Shown here piece by piece: positions 36,770-51,400 of a stretch of DNA of 64,000 nt (the first letter of the stretch is position 1; each line of letters opens with the position of its first letter). The stretch covers positions 18,061,332 through 18,125,331 of the forward strand of contig CM040746.1 of NCBI GenBank assembly GCA_022829145.1, given 5' to 3'. The translations under genes and the position numbers were made by a program. The stretch comes from Albula goreensis (lineage: Eukaryota; Chordata; Actinopteri; Albuliformes; Albulidae). Under the pieces are notes generated by a model, which did no database searches, was not told where the DNA came from, and saw only the letters and a list, made by a program, of their open reading frames with translations.

Positions 36770-39700
36770 AAAGCTCAAACTGAAAAAACAGTATTCAACT
36801 GGCTATCATTCAAATGACATCCCTCAGTCTGGAAGCTTTACCATTAGAGAGCCATGTCTGGTCTATCTCTGTCCATTGCAGTACTTGATCATCATCAGAA
36901 TACTTAGAATGGTTTAACCACTGTAACATGGCCACAAGCATTAATCTTGTGTCACATTTGTGTCACGGTGTGGGACCACTGTGACCACGGTATGCATAGA
37001 TTTCTGAACAGATCTTTGTAAGTCTCTTTTCGATTTAAACAGATGGTTGCAGTTATGCGTGTGGAAAGATATATAGAGCTGCTTGGGAGATGGCTAAATG
37101 TGTTGTAGAGCTCTGGGCTTCTTCCAAGACCATCCATTAATGCCATCAGTGTGTGCACATTTCATGTTCCCCAGTGTGCTCTGTCATCAGCTAACATAAG
37201 GCACTGGTCAAATTACACTTTACTAGTTATAAGCTTTACACTTAACTAGGAACAAACAGACAAAGGTTGGGCTTTTTAGCTTTAGCATCTGAAGGCAAAA
37301 GGAGTGAGTAACTGTGTCCCTAAAAGCACAGCCAACACAATCTCAATCAGCTCCACTGTCACACTGAAACATCACAGCTTATCTCATTTGGATAGAAAAG
37401 AGATTATAAACATCAAAACAAAACCTGGGGAATCTGACCTTTGTAAATCAGAATCACATTCTCAATGTTGATGACACAATTAACTAGGACGTAATTTGTT
37501 TGATTGCGGCAGTGGGAGAAGTAGTGTGATTGTGCCCTGAGAGTTTGGGCAGGGCATCAGACAGGATTGACCTCCTGTGGTTTTGTAGTGGCCCAGGCCT
37601 CGGACAACCCACAGCCAAATGACAAGCTCTGAGTCAGCAGACCTTGCTGCCAGCTTGGCCCAAGGATTCTGTGGTCTCACCATCCCCATGGTCTCATTCT
37701 CTTCAGTCAGAGCTGCAAGAGCCAATCAGATCAAAGCTGCTGCAGTCTCAAGAGTACATTACCAGCAACAGCATGGAATTGTGGTTAACGTAGCACAGTA
37801 GATGCTTGGGCAGAGGGTTGAGACCCTGATATAGCAGTAAAAAAAAAAATTCCCAAACATCTGAATAAACTAATCCAGCTGCATACATTGAGAGGGTGGG
37901 GAACATAAACAATACAATAGTAAACAAATAAAACATGAAATATATATGCTGAGCTTTTCATTTTTCATGACTGAGTCTGCATGAGATGCCGTGAACCCTG
38001 ACCGATGCAGACTCCCACGGAAGAGAAGAATTACCGCCACTGGAGGTGAGAGGTCTAAGTTCAGTGCTCAGCATGCAATCAAAGCACAGGAATGGTAACA
38101 TCTTTTTTTTCTATTTTAATAACTCCCTTATGACTCCGCCCACTTACCCCCTTCTCACGTTCTCCTTTTTCCCTTTTAAGACCTAGTGGATCTTGTGATC
38201 CTTTGAAATTAATTTATTGCCTCTTAAAAAACTCAAAGCACTCTATAGGATCAAGAGCCCAAGTCTTTCTTGTAGATCTGATTAGGACACTTGGAGTGAG
38301 AGATAAGGGTATAAAAATGAACAGAGCCCTTGCCTGGCAATACAGAATCCAGGTACAGTAAATCTATCACTTTCAGCCTCAGTGATTCCATGAAAGCATT
38401 TAAACTGCCCTTCATATCGGCTCTATTCTCGTGTCAAAGCACGCAATGCATGTGCAATGCTACTTAATTAAATGCAGGTGCTGTTTGTGCTGAAGCTCAG
38501 GTAGCCGGCTGATGTGTGAGGTGTTAACACAATTCATCATGAGCAGCCGTGAGTCTGAGACTGGCAAAGGCCTGTGCTTAAATCAAGTGCAGGAATGTTT
38601 TCTCTCCATTGCCGGTGAGCAACCACCTATCAGATTTCACTCTGGAGCTGCAGCCCCTCTGTTTAGAGATTGCTGAGGCAAAAGCTGTTAAAAATGACTT
38701 AGTTATCACAGTGGTTTTATTGCCACTGGTCTTCAACAAAAAGCATGTATTGTCATGGATGTATGGGCTGAGTAGTAGTCCATGCATCCATAGATCCAAA
38801 CACCCCGGTTAATGAATGGATGGGTCTTTTTGGTTATTATTTTCATAAATGTATCTTAGTGGTTATAAAGAAACATTGAGGGCAAATCCACAGAGGGTAA
38901 ATTCATGGAAAAATTTAAACAAATAATTGTTTGCTCCTCTGTGTATTGTTTTCTCTTTGGAACTGCAGCAAGAGTGCTCTCCTAATTTTGGTACTTGCAC
39001 TACCCATGATACCCTTGCATACCAGGTGCCATGTATAAATGGGGTGAAGTCTCAAAGGAGACGACATGTCTGTTCCCTCTACAGTGTTTATATTTGTACC
39101 CTTCTCCTCCATGGTGGTGGGCTAAAGCGTGCCTGTGATAGTTGATGAGAAAGACCCTGGTATTCACATCCATCCCTCCATGACTCATCCCCCATTACCA
39201 ATGAAGCTGAAGTGCTTCATCCTCACAAATAGACATAATGCTGTGAAAACAAGACCTTCAGCTGCTCATCAATTGCATCCTTAAAAAAGAGTGCTGCCCA
39301 CACAAAATGTTTTATAAAGGGCAAAAAATATAAAGAATAGATATCTAGTTATCAAAACACACAAGATGTAGTAAATCTAAACAAACTGGGATGACAGGTA
39401 TTCCATCAGCCATACTCAAGGGTGGCAACAGCGAGGCATAATGCATATTAAATGTACACTATACATTTATATGCATGGCATACTGTATTACCTTCACACA
39501 TATACAAGATTATTTGCTGTAGCAACAACAGTATTTGTTTACTATATTCTCTTTTTAATGGAAAGTGTGATAGCATTTTAAAGCTTATGTTTTGCATCTA
39601 AATCTGACATGTCTGCTCCAAAGTCCCATTGGGTGGTAGAAAATCTGTGTTGAAATTCTGATTTCAGGGGAATGTTTGTCTCAGATCATGCTTAAATCAT

Positions 39701-42517
39701 GTACAATATGGCCTAAGGGGAATTTTCAACCCACAATAGTTTCCATGTGCGATGTACAGCTCTGCCCTGTCTCTCATATGCACACAACTTTCCATTGCTC
39801 TCCTGGGCCATAGCCTGGACATCATTTTATAGCCTGGTGCTCACTATGTAAAGTCAGAGTTGAGGTCTCTCTAGAGTTCATTTTAAATGTGTTTTACTTA
39901 CCTCCTGAATAGTTAGTCCAACTAAATACTGGTGCTGGGTGAGACAACATACCCTGTGAACTGGAATCGATTCCTGATAGGGTCTGCTAATGTTGACTGA
40001 ATCCTATGGGGTACCGTCTGACTTTTCTTTACCTATAAGAGTGACCCTTTTCATCCCTGTCTGAACTGTTTTGACAGAGAATTGCTTTATCCAATATGCA
40101 TTGCCAACTGGACTGAGAGCCTAATTAAGTTGATCAGAGCCGGAGTTTCACAGACCCAGAGCAGTGTGAGGCTGGTGTGCATACTGAGAATTACAGCACA
40201 CATTACTGCCAGGAAAGTATATTCTATTTCTGATCCTTCTGTGAAAGTTGGATGTAAACAACAGCTTTCTCCTCAGCCATGTTCACCTTTCTTATAAAGG
40301 CTGTTTTCCACTCATGTGTTCCTTTCACAGAATTGTTTACTCCTTCAAAATGGAAAAAAATCCCTTTGCTTTAAAAAGAAAATAATCTGTTGTGTGGTCG
40401 AATATATTAGAGACTGCCTGTTAGAAGTTATCAGATGTGAAGCTCCCGCCATTATCTAAATGGCTAAGGATTTTTCTTTTTTCCACACCAGAAAATTCAA
40501 TATGTTTCGTGCCGTGGATATCAAAGTGAAATCAATCCAGGACCAACTGTCCCAGCTGAAGAAAGTAATTACAACCAGCTGCATTCTGAATTTATCCTGA
40601 GACACATTTACATTTCTATACCATGCTCTGGTGTGACTTGTCAGTGTCAGAAGGGTGGAGAGGTGATATTTAAGAAATCCTGTATTCCCTTCATCTGTGG
40701 CAATATTAACCATTAAAATAACATTTTTACCAGCCAGGAAGCAAAAATTCTAATTCAGTATTATCATTCCTTTTGCTTCTTTCTGGATTGGCCTCTTTGT
40801 AATTCCTACAGTATTAGAATATAGACACAAGATCCAACTAAATCAGAACATTTCATCAAGATTAAAAAGAGAAGAATGTTTCTTATCTCAGTGACCCTAC
40901 ATTTAAGGTCTCGCAGCAGACTTTAATGGCTAAACCCAATCCCGTATTTCTAGACCTTCAATCGGTGTGCTTAACCTTCATAAACATTAAACTTATGAAA
41001 TCCTAAAACAAACACAGTCATCGTTAAACCCTCATCTGAAAACATAAAGGTTAAAACTAGAGGGGACTGTGAAAGTGCACTGAACACACGTTTTGCTTGA
41101 GAGCTTCGACATGTTTTGAAACCTGGATCAGTAGCTGTCCATTTGGAGGTAAAACTATGGGAGTAATTGTTACTTTATCCTACTGTAAAATTTTAACACA
41201 CATATTTATCCAGGGCTTGAAATTAGATTGGAGTTCTCTGAAAAAAAGTCAGTACATTTTTGAGAATACAACCAAGGAGAATGGTTGGTTATACAGGCCA
41301 ATAGGATCAGCGTTCACGAGGCAGATTTATAAATGCTTGGTTTAATTTTGCCAAAGAGCAGGCCTTGGTTCCTCACAGTCCCAAACACTATGTAAGAAAT
41401 ACACCATATTAGAGCTCTTCCTTTCACCACAAACAAATTGCCTCAGTCCATATTGTTTTTTCTGTGCATCTTAATTACCTATGATTTGTTGAAGCATCTC
41501 ATTCCCCAGGGTACTGACAAATGACTAGAGAAAAAAACTCATTAGCTTTCTGACTTTAATAGCCTTTTGCAAGTTACACATTGGATCTGATGTCACTCAA
41601 ATGTCTGTATTGAAAAATAACAGCATTTTCCAACACTTCGATTCAGATTTATTACTAGTTTATCTCATCATTGATTCAATTACTCAACAGTCAGAAAATA
41701 GGGGTTGACTGCTGTTCAGGAAGGCTGCAAACCTCATTTCTGATTAATGACATCTTGTGGCAAATGTGAAATGGTTTGGTATCTGGTAGGCTAAGATATG
41801 GCACATTAAGTAGTTGCCTAATCAGAATCTAAAATGTTGTTTGTTCTTTCAATAAAATTGAATTTTTTCACTTAACACATCATCAGTCATGACAGCTTCA
41901 CCAGATTAATGGTTTGATGGGTATTTGGTGAAACCATTATTTCTGCAAGTAAATGACTGCTTCAGCCTTCCTGAATTACCAAGAAAAAGGATGTGTTTTT
42001 CCCAGCTAGTCTGCTCTCATTTTCACCTCCAAAGCAATTAGCCAATGACTATCCACAAATGAAAGCTTAAGGTTTTAGTGAAGAATTCACAATATGTGGT
42101 CAAGACACAACATTCTTCATTCAAATCTCTTCTCACGGTCAGACAATTACCTCTTCAGACTATTTAAACATTTTGATAAGTGCTATTTGCTATTTGGCAA
42201 ATGATTTGAATGATCTGTTTATCACTAAGATTTCTTCTTAGATGCAATAGACTTGATAATAAATGTTAGCATTTTCAATGGGAAGCTGGCTACATTATAT
42301 GATGAAAAGCTGTGGTACATAACTGCACAATAAAATCCAGATAATTACAATATTGTATATAATTTCCTAAACTACAGAATATGCAATAATAAGAGCATAT
42401 TTAACATCTAGTGAGGTCTATCACAACATATGTAGTTGCTGATGGTTTTCTTTTTATTTTGTCTTTAATTAAACTTGTGTCAGGTAATTCACAGGGTGTA
42501 AGTCTATGCTGTTCCTT

Positions 42518-42640
42518 CTGGCATTTGGGACTCTTACCCCACTCAAGGACTTTTACCATTCCCAACTTAATGCACTTTGAGTTGAAAGAGCCTGTCTGGA
42601 TAAGAGTGTCTGCAAAATGCCTTTAATGTAATGTAATGTA
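42518..42640. repeat. Short dispersed repeat with (ATGTA)n tail, copy 2
   Basis: Begins GGCATTTGGGACTCTTACC, has CTGGATAAGAGTGTCTGC, and ends in the same TAATGTAATGTAATGTAA tail as copy 1 at 20957-21080, in the same orientation. It lies upstream of adra1b. Confidence 0.7.
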
Positions 42641-43269
42641 AAAACACTGCTAAAATGTCATGTAGACCAAAGAGCAGTGCAATTTAATACTTTCTCTGAT
42701 GACCTCCTTGCCTTTCACCACTTAAAGTGATCACTTCTTGACTTATGACTGCCACCCAGTTATCTAAACAATTACATTTCAATTATACAAACAATGGCAA
42801 AGATGGTATTGAAAACAAATCAAATAAGTGATCTGAAATTATCAGCACATTAATTAAAACCCTGAAAAGGACAACATTTTTATGGACAGCAATGTCACGC
42901 TGCGCTAGCTTGTGACAAAATTCTATTTCCTGCGTGCTCTTGGCCATTCTTCTTCCTTTAGGACAAGATGCAACAGAACACTAATTAAATGGCATGTTGG
43001 GGATTAAATTAATTAAGGACAAAGCAGCTCCCGTAGACCACCAATGGATGGAATTACAGAAGCTCTGATCTGTCAATGTAAATCTGTTTTAAAGCATTTA
43101 CTCTCAGTGATTTAATATGTGGGATTGATGCAGTTACTCTTGCCAGCCATGATGATGTATTGAGTGGGGTTGTCATAATTTATGTCTCTGAAATGGACTG
43201 CTGCACAGAGCAGCCAATATGATGCTTTCATTTAGAGCAGGAGACAGCTTACTGCCTCTAACAGGTGGC

Positions 43270-43295
43270 TTTATTTATTTATTTATTTATTTTTT
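43270..43295. repeat. (TTTA)n tetranucleotide repeat
   Basis: About five TTTA units followed by a T run. Confidence 0.85.
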
Positions 43296-44510
43296 GCAAA
43301 CACTTTCCTTTAGGCATGATGACTATACAAATAAGAATAATAAAAATACAGTGACAATTGCAGGAAAATTGTGGAAAGTTTGAAGGATTTTTATGTAATT
43401 ATTTCTGAGCCTTTTTATAGATGCACCCTTTACTGTTTTACTATATCATTAAACAATTATAAACTTGCTACCTGCTCAATCAACTAAAATTACACAACAG
43501 TGTAATAGAGATCACCTTTAATCTCATAAACTATCCTCAAGATATAGTTTATGGATAAAGCATACGTGAATATTTATCTTGACATACAAGCAAGGATTTC
43601 TTCTAGGAGGGTTGTCATCTTTTTGTGAGAGGGCTTGTAATTCCTCAGAACACGTTGCAGAAATTTCCATCAGTAAGAATCTAAAAATTTTGGTAAAATA
43701 ATTGTTTTGTGTAGTTGGTACAAGCAACATGCAGTTTCTCTTGTTTTGGTTCCCACTTCATTCCTAATACAGGCCTGTTACATCAAATACTCATATGCTG
43801 CTTTGCATGTACTGTCTTCCAAAATGTTGACTCCATAGGAGAGACCTAGTGCACAGATATTAAGGAAACATGCCAGACCAGATGAAACTTATGAAGACAA
43901 TATTTGCAATTCATTTTTACTGTTGCAAAAATAATCTTTGATAAATGTATGGAACTAGAATGCCTTAAAGTAATAAGCTAGGTTGACATTGACGATTTAC
44001 ATTGTTAATACTTTTATGCTGATATTCCTCCACTTAGACCTTCCAGAATTGACAGCAGAACAATTTTAGTTATTGAGAATGGTATTTATTGCTCTCAGGT
44101 ATGAAACTGTGTGATAAAGAGTGCAGAAACTCCAAAGGTAGACATTAATCAGTGGTAAGCACCATATTTCAGCATTTTAGTGCAGGCTGAGCCTTTGTTT
44201 GACATTCACATCCTTGCGTAAGGGATCCAGAGGGGAACATGCAATAAATACTCACTTCCTGATGTCCCATGGGTCACTTCCTCCTCTCATTTTGGGGAGA
44301 GGAAACAGACAAACAGGCAAAAAGGAGACCCTTCTGATCCAGCTGCGGCCAAATCACTGAACTTCCTGGATAAACATGATGCACTGCCAAGCACCCCAAG
44401 CAGATCTGTCACTGTGAGAGGAAATACATAAACCCACTTATCTTTTATTCAGGCTTAAAAATGTAGTGGAGTGGAGGACTGTTTGATTTTTATTTTTTGC
44501 TGTATAAAAC

Positions 44511-44560
44511 ACCTAATAATATGCAGGAGGCCTAATAATAGTATGCAGGAGGCCTGAATA
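44511..44560. repeat. Short tandem duplication
   Basis: The unit CCTAATAATA(GTA)TGCAGGAGG occurs twice in succession. The second copy carries a 3-bp insertion. Confidence 0.75.
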
Positions 44561-47500
44561 CTAAAATATACTAAAGAGATGACAAACAATGCAGTGTTTT
44601 TTGGTAATAAATATGATGAATACATGAACAATTGAACAACAACCAATAAGTAAAATACCACCCACATAAGGTATATATAGGAGATCAATTTGAGTTGTGT
44701 ATTCCTTACAATAATTTATACAAATACAAATCTATACAAATACAAACATAAAAAGAAGCACCAACATTTATACACTAACAAGAAATCACACATATGATAA
44801 CACGGCATGTTTATGCACAAACTTCCACAGTAACCACACAGACACTTGCAAGCATACTTAAAAACACATACTTGCACATACCTAACATACACTGCAATCA
44901 TCAAGTCACAAGTGATTTGTCACTTCACACTGTGCCATAAATAATCCTGTTAAATAAGCAGGGAGACAAATGAAAACCTGGACATCAGCAGCTGCTGCTG
45001 AGATGATCCATGGCATGGCTCTCATCACATGACCTGCCTGTCAGGTTCATCTCTCCATCAGCCGCAGTTTGGAATATTAGCCTTTCATTATGCTGTGTCT
45101 GACCAAGGCATGCATCTCTGAGCCTAAAATGAGAGTCCCTCATTACAATGCATGAAGAAAATCACATCTGAATACACCAGACTCATCAATTAATTTTTTA
45201 TAAAAAGGTGACATGTCTTGAGCCATATTTCAGTCAATGGTTTGGATAGGTGGTTTCTAAAAATAAAAATGTGGTGAATGGAAAGGAAGCAGAATCACTG
45301 ATAGCTTTGCAGAAGCTGGTGTTTTGGTGTATGTTAAAATTCAAATGATAGAGCTGTAAAATATGAAAGTACTGAAAGAGGAATATAAAAGGCATTCATT
45401 TCTCAACCCCTGGAATGCACATGCTCGTTTAATATAAATTGATTGCCATTCCAAGTTGTGGCTTGCAAGATTCTGGCCTCTCAGTCTGCGTAGCTGCAAA
45501 ACCTCTTCTCGTGTGAAACCTGGCCAAGATCGTGCGGTAGCCTGCCTCCACAGTGACTCAGAGCCTGTGTGTGTCCCTGTGTGATGCGCTGATATGAGCC
45601 TTGATGTCCCTGCACATCAGTATGGCTGTGGAAGATATTAACTACAGTGCATTTCAAAGCTAGATTCTGCAAACTTCCCACTCATATCCATTTGAGCCTT
45701 TGGACTGACTTGAGTTTGCTGTGGAGTGACCCACTGAGAATTCCTTGTGAATTCCAGGAGGATTTACATTCACATGAACACACATACGCATCATCTGCTG
45801 AGCAGTCATGAGACTAGATGCAGGTTCTGTTTGTTGCTAGCCTCATGTTGTATTGCTAAAATAAAAATAAAAATTAAACATAAAAAAATGAAAACCATGT
45901 TATTCACTTTTAAGAACTACTGAGGCCACTTTGGAGCTATTAAATAACAGGACTGGGGAAAGTTACAATGAAAACACAGCAGGTTAAAGCAACAAGTCCT
46001 TTGGCCAATACAGTCTTAGCTAAAGCTACAATCTGTTCTAAAATAAGAATTATATATTATTATGATAGCTGTCCATATTATGATAGCTGTTCCATATTTG
46101 ACATTAGAGCCTTCCACAATCTTTGATGTTGCCTCTAAAGCACTGTTAGGCTGTTTTTTGTTACAGTCGGATGGTAAGGAATGGAAATGAGACTTAGATA
46201 GCTTGAAAAAGACAGGTAAAGAGCCATATAAAATACTTTGATGATCATTGATATCTCTGGGCAGAGGAGGTCACAGAACCAAGGCCAGAAGGCTCCCTAA
46301 ATGACCCAGCTGTCCTAGAATGGCCCTGCAAAAAGCCTTAATGTCTTTGCACATATCACTCACAGTGGATGGCAGTAGGGGCTGTGCCAACGATTTAAAT
46401 GGTTCCTCAGTCAGGCCATGCCGCACACTGAATTAATGAACATTCTTCCCTCTTTCCTCTCCTCACATCACACCTGATGATGATGAATGGAGTGTGAGTG
46501 GAGTGAGGGATATGGGAGGTTCTGTATTTTTAGAGCAGCCACAGTGCACCTGTCTCCCAGAACGTGCATATCAAGTAGTGGAAAGCATTGGCCATGGAAA
46601 AGGAAATAGAGAGGTTATACACACTGGGAAGGCAGGCATCGTGGTGGGGAGTTTTCAGGGCTTCTTCACATGCTATGGGCCAATGCGTCCTCTGGCTAGG
46701 CCCTGTCCTCTCACCTCTCCCATCCTGGCATGCCTTAGGGTGGGTGTATGGGATTACCTCTGGTGAGACAGGGAGTTTTACTTCTAAAATAAGAGTCTGT
46801 GACTCATGGGGGAGAATCTCAGGAACTTTAGCAAACTCCAGATGAAGAGGATGCTGTCCCAGAGAGAAAATGAGTAAGATTCACATGCTTCGGGATCAGT
46901 TACACTGTCCCATTGCGGGGGGTGGAGGGAACACTGCTGTCAGACTGCCTGGAGCCCTTGAGCGTGCTCATGAATCTGTAAGCAATACTGTCCACTTTTC
47001 ACTGTCTGTGCAACATAGGCCTGCAACAGCACAGATAAATCCTGAAAAAATAACCACTGCACTATACCAACCTGCCCATCGCAGACACACACACCGCTAC
47101 TTTCACTGGTACTTCACATGAAGATCACCTCTACATTGGTACAGTATGCACAACATCTGCAAGGACTATTACACAAACTTCTACCGCCTCCTTCATTCCT
47201 ATATCCGAAAACCCCAGGCTCAAATATGATTGAAATAATATATTGACAAATTCTTCCTAATAAAGCTTCAGGAAGGACTCGTTCATCTTTCTGGCAGGGG
47301 TACCACACTCTAAAGACTAATGGATAATTGGAGCTTCCAATGGTACCATTGCTGTCACTTAAAACAAAAGATAGTGGGAAACGTCGTGTGATTTCCTTGG
47401 TAACACAGCACAGACAAAAGGCATTAGGGAACTGGTGCAGAGCTCTTGTTTACGACACACACAGGGTGGGGATGGGTTGGGGGAAATTCTGTCCACCTCT

Positions 47501-48371
47501 CCTGGACTAGTGGCCACTGGGAAAAGGATTTTTTATTGGCATTAGTCACTGTTACTGATTTCCATTTATCCCAAATCAGCATTTTTATTCATGTTTATTC
47601 TGAAAATTGAAATATTTTTGGTGATTACATTATTTATTCCATCATGCATCTCTGAGACATTTAAAGATCATGGCACTGGCTTTTTAATTCCACAATGACT
47701 CTTTTAAAGAATGGCAGAGTACATTCCTCTTCATCTCTGATGTTGGAGTAATGTGGTTTTTCGTGTTCCTGATAAATCCATTTCACTTTTCATGCACACT
47801 GATGACCATACCTCCATGGAATTTACGGTCCAAATAAATGAAAATCACAGCCAATGAGTGCAAGCCTGTGGCCTGTCATTGACGACTTCAAGAAAATAGT
47901 TCATAAATATTTAAACCCAGAGGAAACCACAGACAGAGATGAGTTGAATGATGGGATTACAGAAGGGAATGGCTCATGATGGAACTTTCCACTGGTCTCT
48001 GTCCAGTGCAGATTCTGTAACAGCTGTTATAATCCTTACAGCCTGGCAGGTTTCAGAATCACCTTTTCATGAGCAACCAAACTGCTCTTTGAACACCAAA
48101 CAAGGTAAATTTGTGTATAAGCACTGATTTCACAGTTATCCAGCTGAGGCAGAACCTCAGCCAACAGTACAATCATCGACATCATCAACGTTCTATTCGT
48201 GTTCAGCATTATGAATCCTACATGCTGTTGCAATTTATCATAGAAATGAAACAAACACACACATTCCATAATGTTCATTGCTAATGGCTTTATAAATGTA
48301 AGCATTTGCATGATTCTTCTTCCATCTCGAAATGGTAATTTTAGTCTTGGTCATGTAACTATGGTGGGAAG

Positions 48372-48400
48372 ATAATAATAATAATAATAATAATAATAAT
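48372..48400. repeat. (AAT)n microsatellite
   Basis: About nine to ten AAT units. Confidence 0.9.
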
Positions 48401-51400
48401 TTATTCAAGACCCACTCTTTCACATAATGTGCATGGTTCGGCAGAGGAAACATATGCTTTCATACAAAGATGTGTTTATCTTCCAGAGTCATTGGACTCC
48501 CATACCCGTTTTATCAAAAGGAAAAACCAAACTCTTTTTTTCTGCTCATTCATGAACATTCTGCTTCACTTTCGAGAACACTGTGACCTGGGGCAATTTA
48601 GCCCTTTCGTCCACCTACCTGGAGCAGAGCAAGTCACTAATGCCACTTTTATATCTGTGTGAGTTTTGAGGTCTTCGTAACCAATGCTAAGCGCACTTAC
48701 ACAAAGTCTGGAGATCTATGCAGAGTTCTGGGAATGGCCTTTATTGTCTGTTCCAATGATATCTACATACTGAAGATACAGATATGAAACAATACGGCTA
48801 TGTCCAAGCCTGAACTGCAAAAATGTTGGATTATCCCTGTAAGACTTATATGTATATTGCTAAGTCTTCATAACATCATTAAACTACATTTGTATTCGCA
48901 GTGTCTATACTAACACTTTGTATGACTTGATATGGGCTAAAACAAAAGGGAGGATAGGCTGTTTATACATGTAGCTGTGCAAAATATTATTCAAAGCACT
49001 ACATAAAGGATGTACATCAATACAGTTAATTGCATGAATGTTGTCAGTACAGCCATTCTTCAACATTCAAATTGTGCGTAAGTTATATTGTTCTATGACA
49101 TGTATAAGCTTCAAAGCCAGCTTCTGTTCAACCTACTAACCCAAGTCTTTCCATTCAAAAGCCCTCATATTCTAATGTTAGCTCTGAAAAGCAGTCTAGT
49201 CTAAAAAAGTCAGAGACTCAGAATGTTCAGGTTACAAACATCATCCGGACTAAAAAGAAAGCTTCAGTGGTTAAAACAGTTTGTTGACCAGATGGTAGCC
49301 ATTAAACAGCTTTGTGCCCTAAATCATCTTAATTTTATTTGTCAGGTGGCAAGCCATTTAAAAACATTGAACAATCTTTGTGTGAATGTGTTTTTGGTGT
49401 TTAGAATGTAAAGTATAACATTGTAACAAAGCAAAAGATCATATAAACAGGAATTGAGCTTCAGATTGGTAATACAGTTATATAATATCTGATTAGAATG
49501 AACATGTGCATGTTTTCCAGAATTCTCCTGACATTTACAAGATTACAAATTAATGTTTTCCACTTGTGCATCAGCCTTTGAATCCTCAATGAGCTCAATA
49601 TGCACTGAGGGCCTTCTTGTGAAATTGACGGAATAAATTATGCGACATCTTCCCTTAAGTAATCTGTGATTTCAAAGAAAGCATACATTCTATTCCAAGA
49701 GCAGTCTCTTTGCCCCTTTGGCTTCTTTTGATTGGTTCAGATAAACATTTTTGCCTAAGATCAACACACTAGCCTCTTTCATAGACACAGGCAGTGTAAA
49801 AAGCTCAGGGCATTTCTGCTCAGTCTAATGCAACATTTCTGAATAAACACAGCCGGCCAGGTTCTCAGAAGTGACATAAGATGAAGTTGACCTCAGGTCT
49901 CAGTAATACAGAATGTTCAAAACCCTGGTGTGAGGGGAACATCCAATTTGGGTTGTACTTCAGATTCATGTTGTTTAAGAAAAAGAAAAGGTATACAAAA
50001 AAACTTGGACAAATAAAACCAATAGCCAGTTCTATTCCTATTTAATTACACAGGGATAACCTGAGCATTTCATCCTTCCAACTTTTGTCCATTATTATGC
50101 TGAAAAGGGCATGTTTAAAGAAGATATTTGTAATTATGGTTTTCTAAGTTTGGTCCCAGAGCACCACAGTTCATTTTCACTTCACTGTTATCTCATCTCA
50201 GCTGGTACTTGAATCTGAATTGCCGCTACTTTTATGGTAAAAACAGAGCAGAAACTGAGGCTCGCTAGGACCCAAGCTGAGAAACCCTGCTCTAAACAGT
50301 CTTTTACCTCAAAAGGATCCACTAGTTTTGGCAGGGTCTGGGGAGGTGGGGATTGCAGGGGCCCATAGCATTGTAGTGCACTGAAATCAGCATCCTCAGC
50401 AATCACCTGTACCAAAAGGACCTTGAAGCAGAAAATCGAAGGTAGCTACAGTTATGACCCTTTGGGGAAGTAATCTTAAGCATCACAATATATCATCCAT
50501 TATAGTTGCACGGTATTTAAGGAACACAATACTATAGTCCTTTTTTGTCCAAGGACAGTTTAGGATAAAATGCTGTCTAAGCAGTGTGCAACTCTGTTTC
50601 TACCTGTGAGTGTCCAAAAGTCAGCCTGCACATTGTACACTTTGGCAAAGCTGCTCATTTCTGATTACATCCAGAAAAAAGATATGAAGGCCCAGGCACA
50701 TTTATTGCAATTTGAACTCACTGAAAAAGATACAGTGCAATCCATTTTTAAACACAGCATACTGTATGCTTGGGCCAATCTTCCTGTTCTATTTGCTAAT
50801 TCATATTTTTATTGTTATTACTAATAACTAGCAATGGCGTGGAGGGTACTTGTCCCTATCTGAACAAAGGCATGTGAGGTCAGTTCATCTTAGGTCTACA
50901 TGTCTCCCATCCATAAGGGCTTCATGGAAATCTGTCACATCATCACAATCTTTTTGTCACTGGACCGTAAAACCACTATATCCCCTCCCTGCCTCAAAAT
51001 TCAAGAAAACCACCAGTGACAAGACATCTATGTTGTTACATAGAAATAAACAATTCTCTGTCTAGCACTTACAAACCTAATTTATATTCCACATGAAAGG
51101 TTTTGCAAGCCTGACTATTTATGGTTTGTTGCAGTAAATGTCTGAGAGGCATGGGGATGGTTGAATTAATTGCACTGAATTAATTAATCCCCCCTGCATT
51201 CTGTGTAAGATTGGGGTTCATAACCAGAACACCTCCTGGCTGCTGATACTTTGCATACACTGCTTATCTAGAGCTCTATCTAGAGTTCTGTTTGACTCCC
51301 TGTGAGAATCCTAAAAAAGGTTTTTCTTTGATACTGATACCTTTCATACCTTTGGGTTGTTTGTAGAATACTCAGATTTAGGCTCTAAATAAAACCATTC

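Noticed and set aside
45731..45765. miR-146-like sequence (TGAGAATTCCTTGTGAATTCC)
   Set aside because: I considered it because miR-146a lies in the human ADRA1B region. The match to the mature seed region breaks after TGAGAA and the flanks do not form an obvious hairpin.
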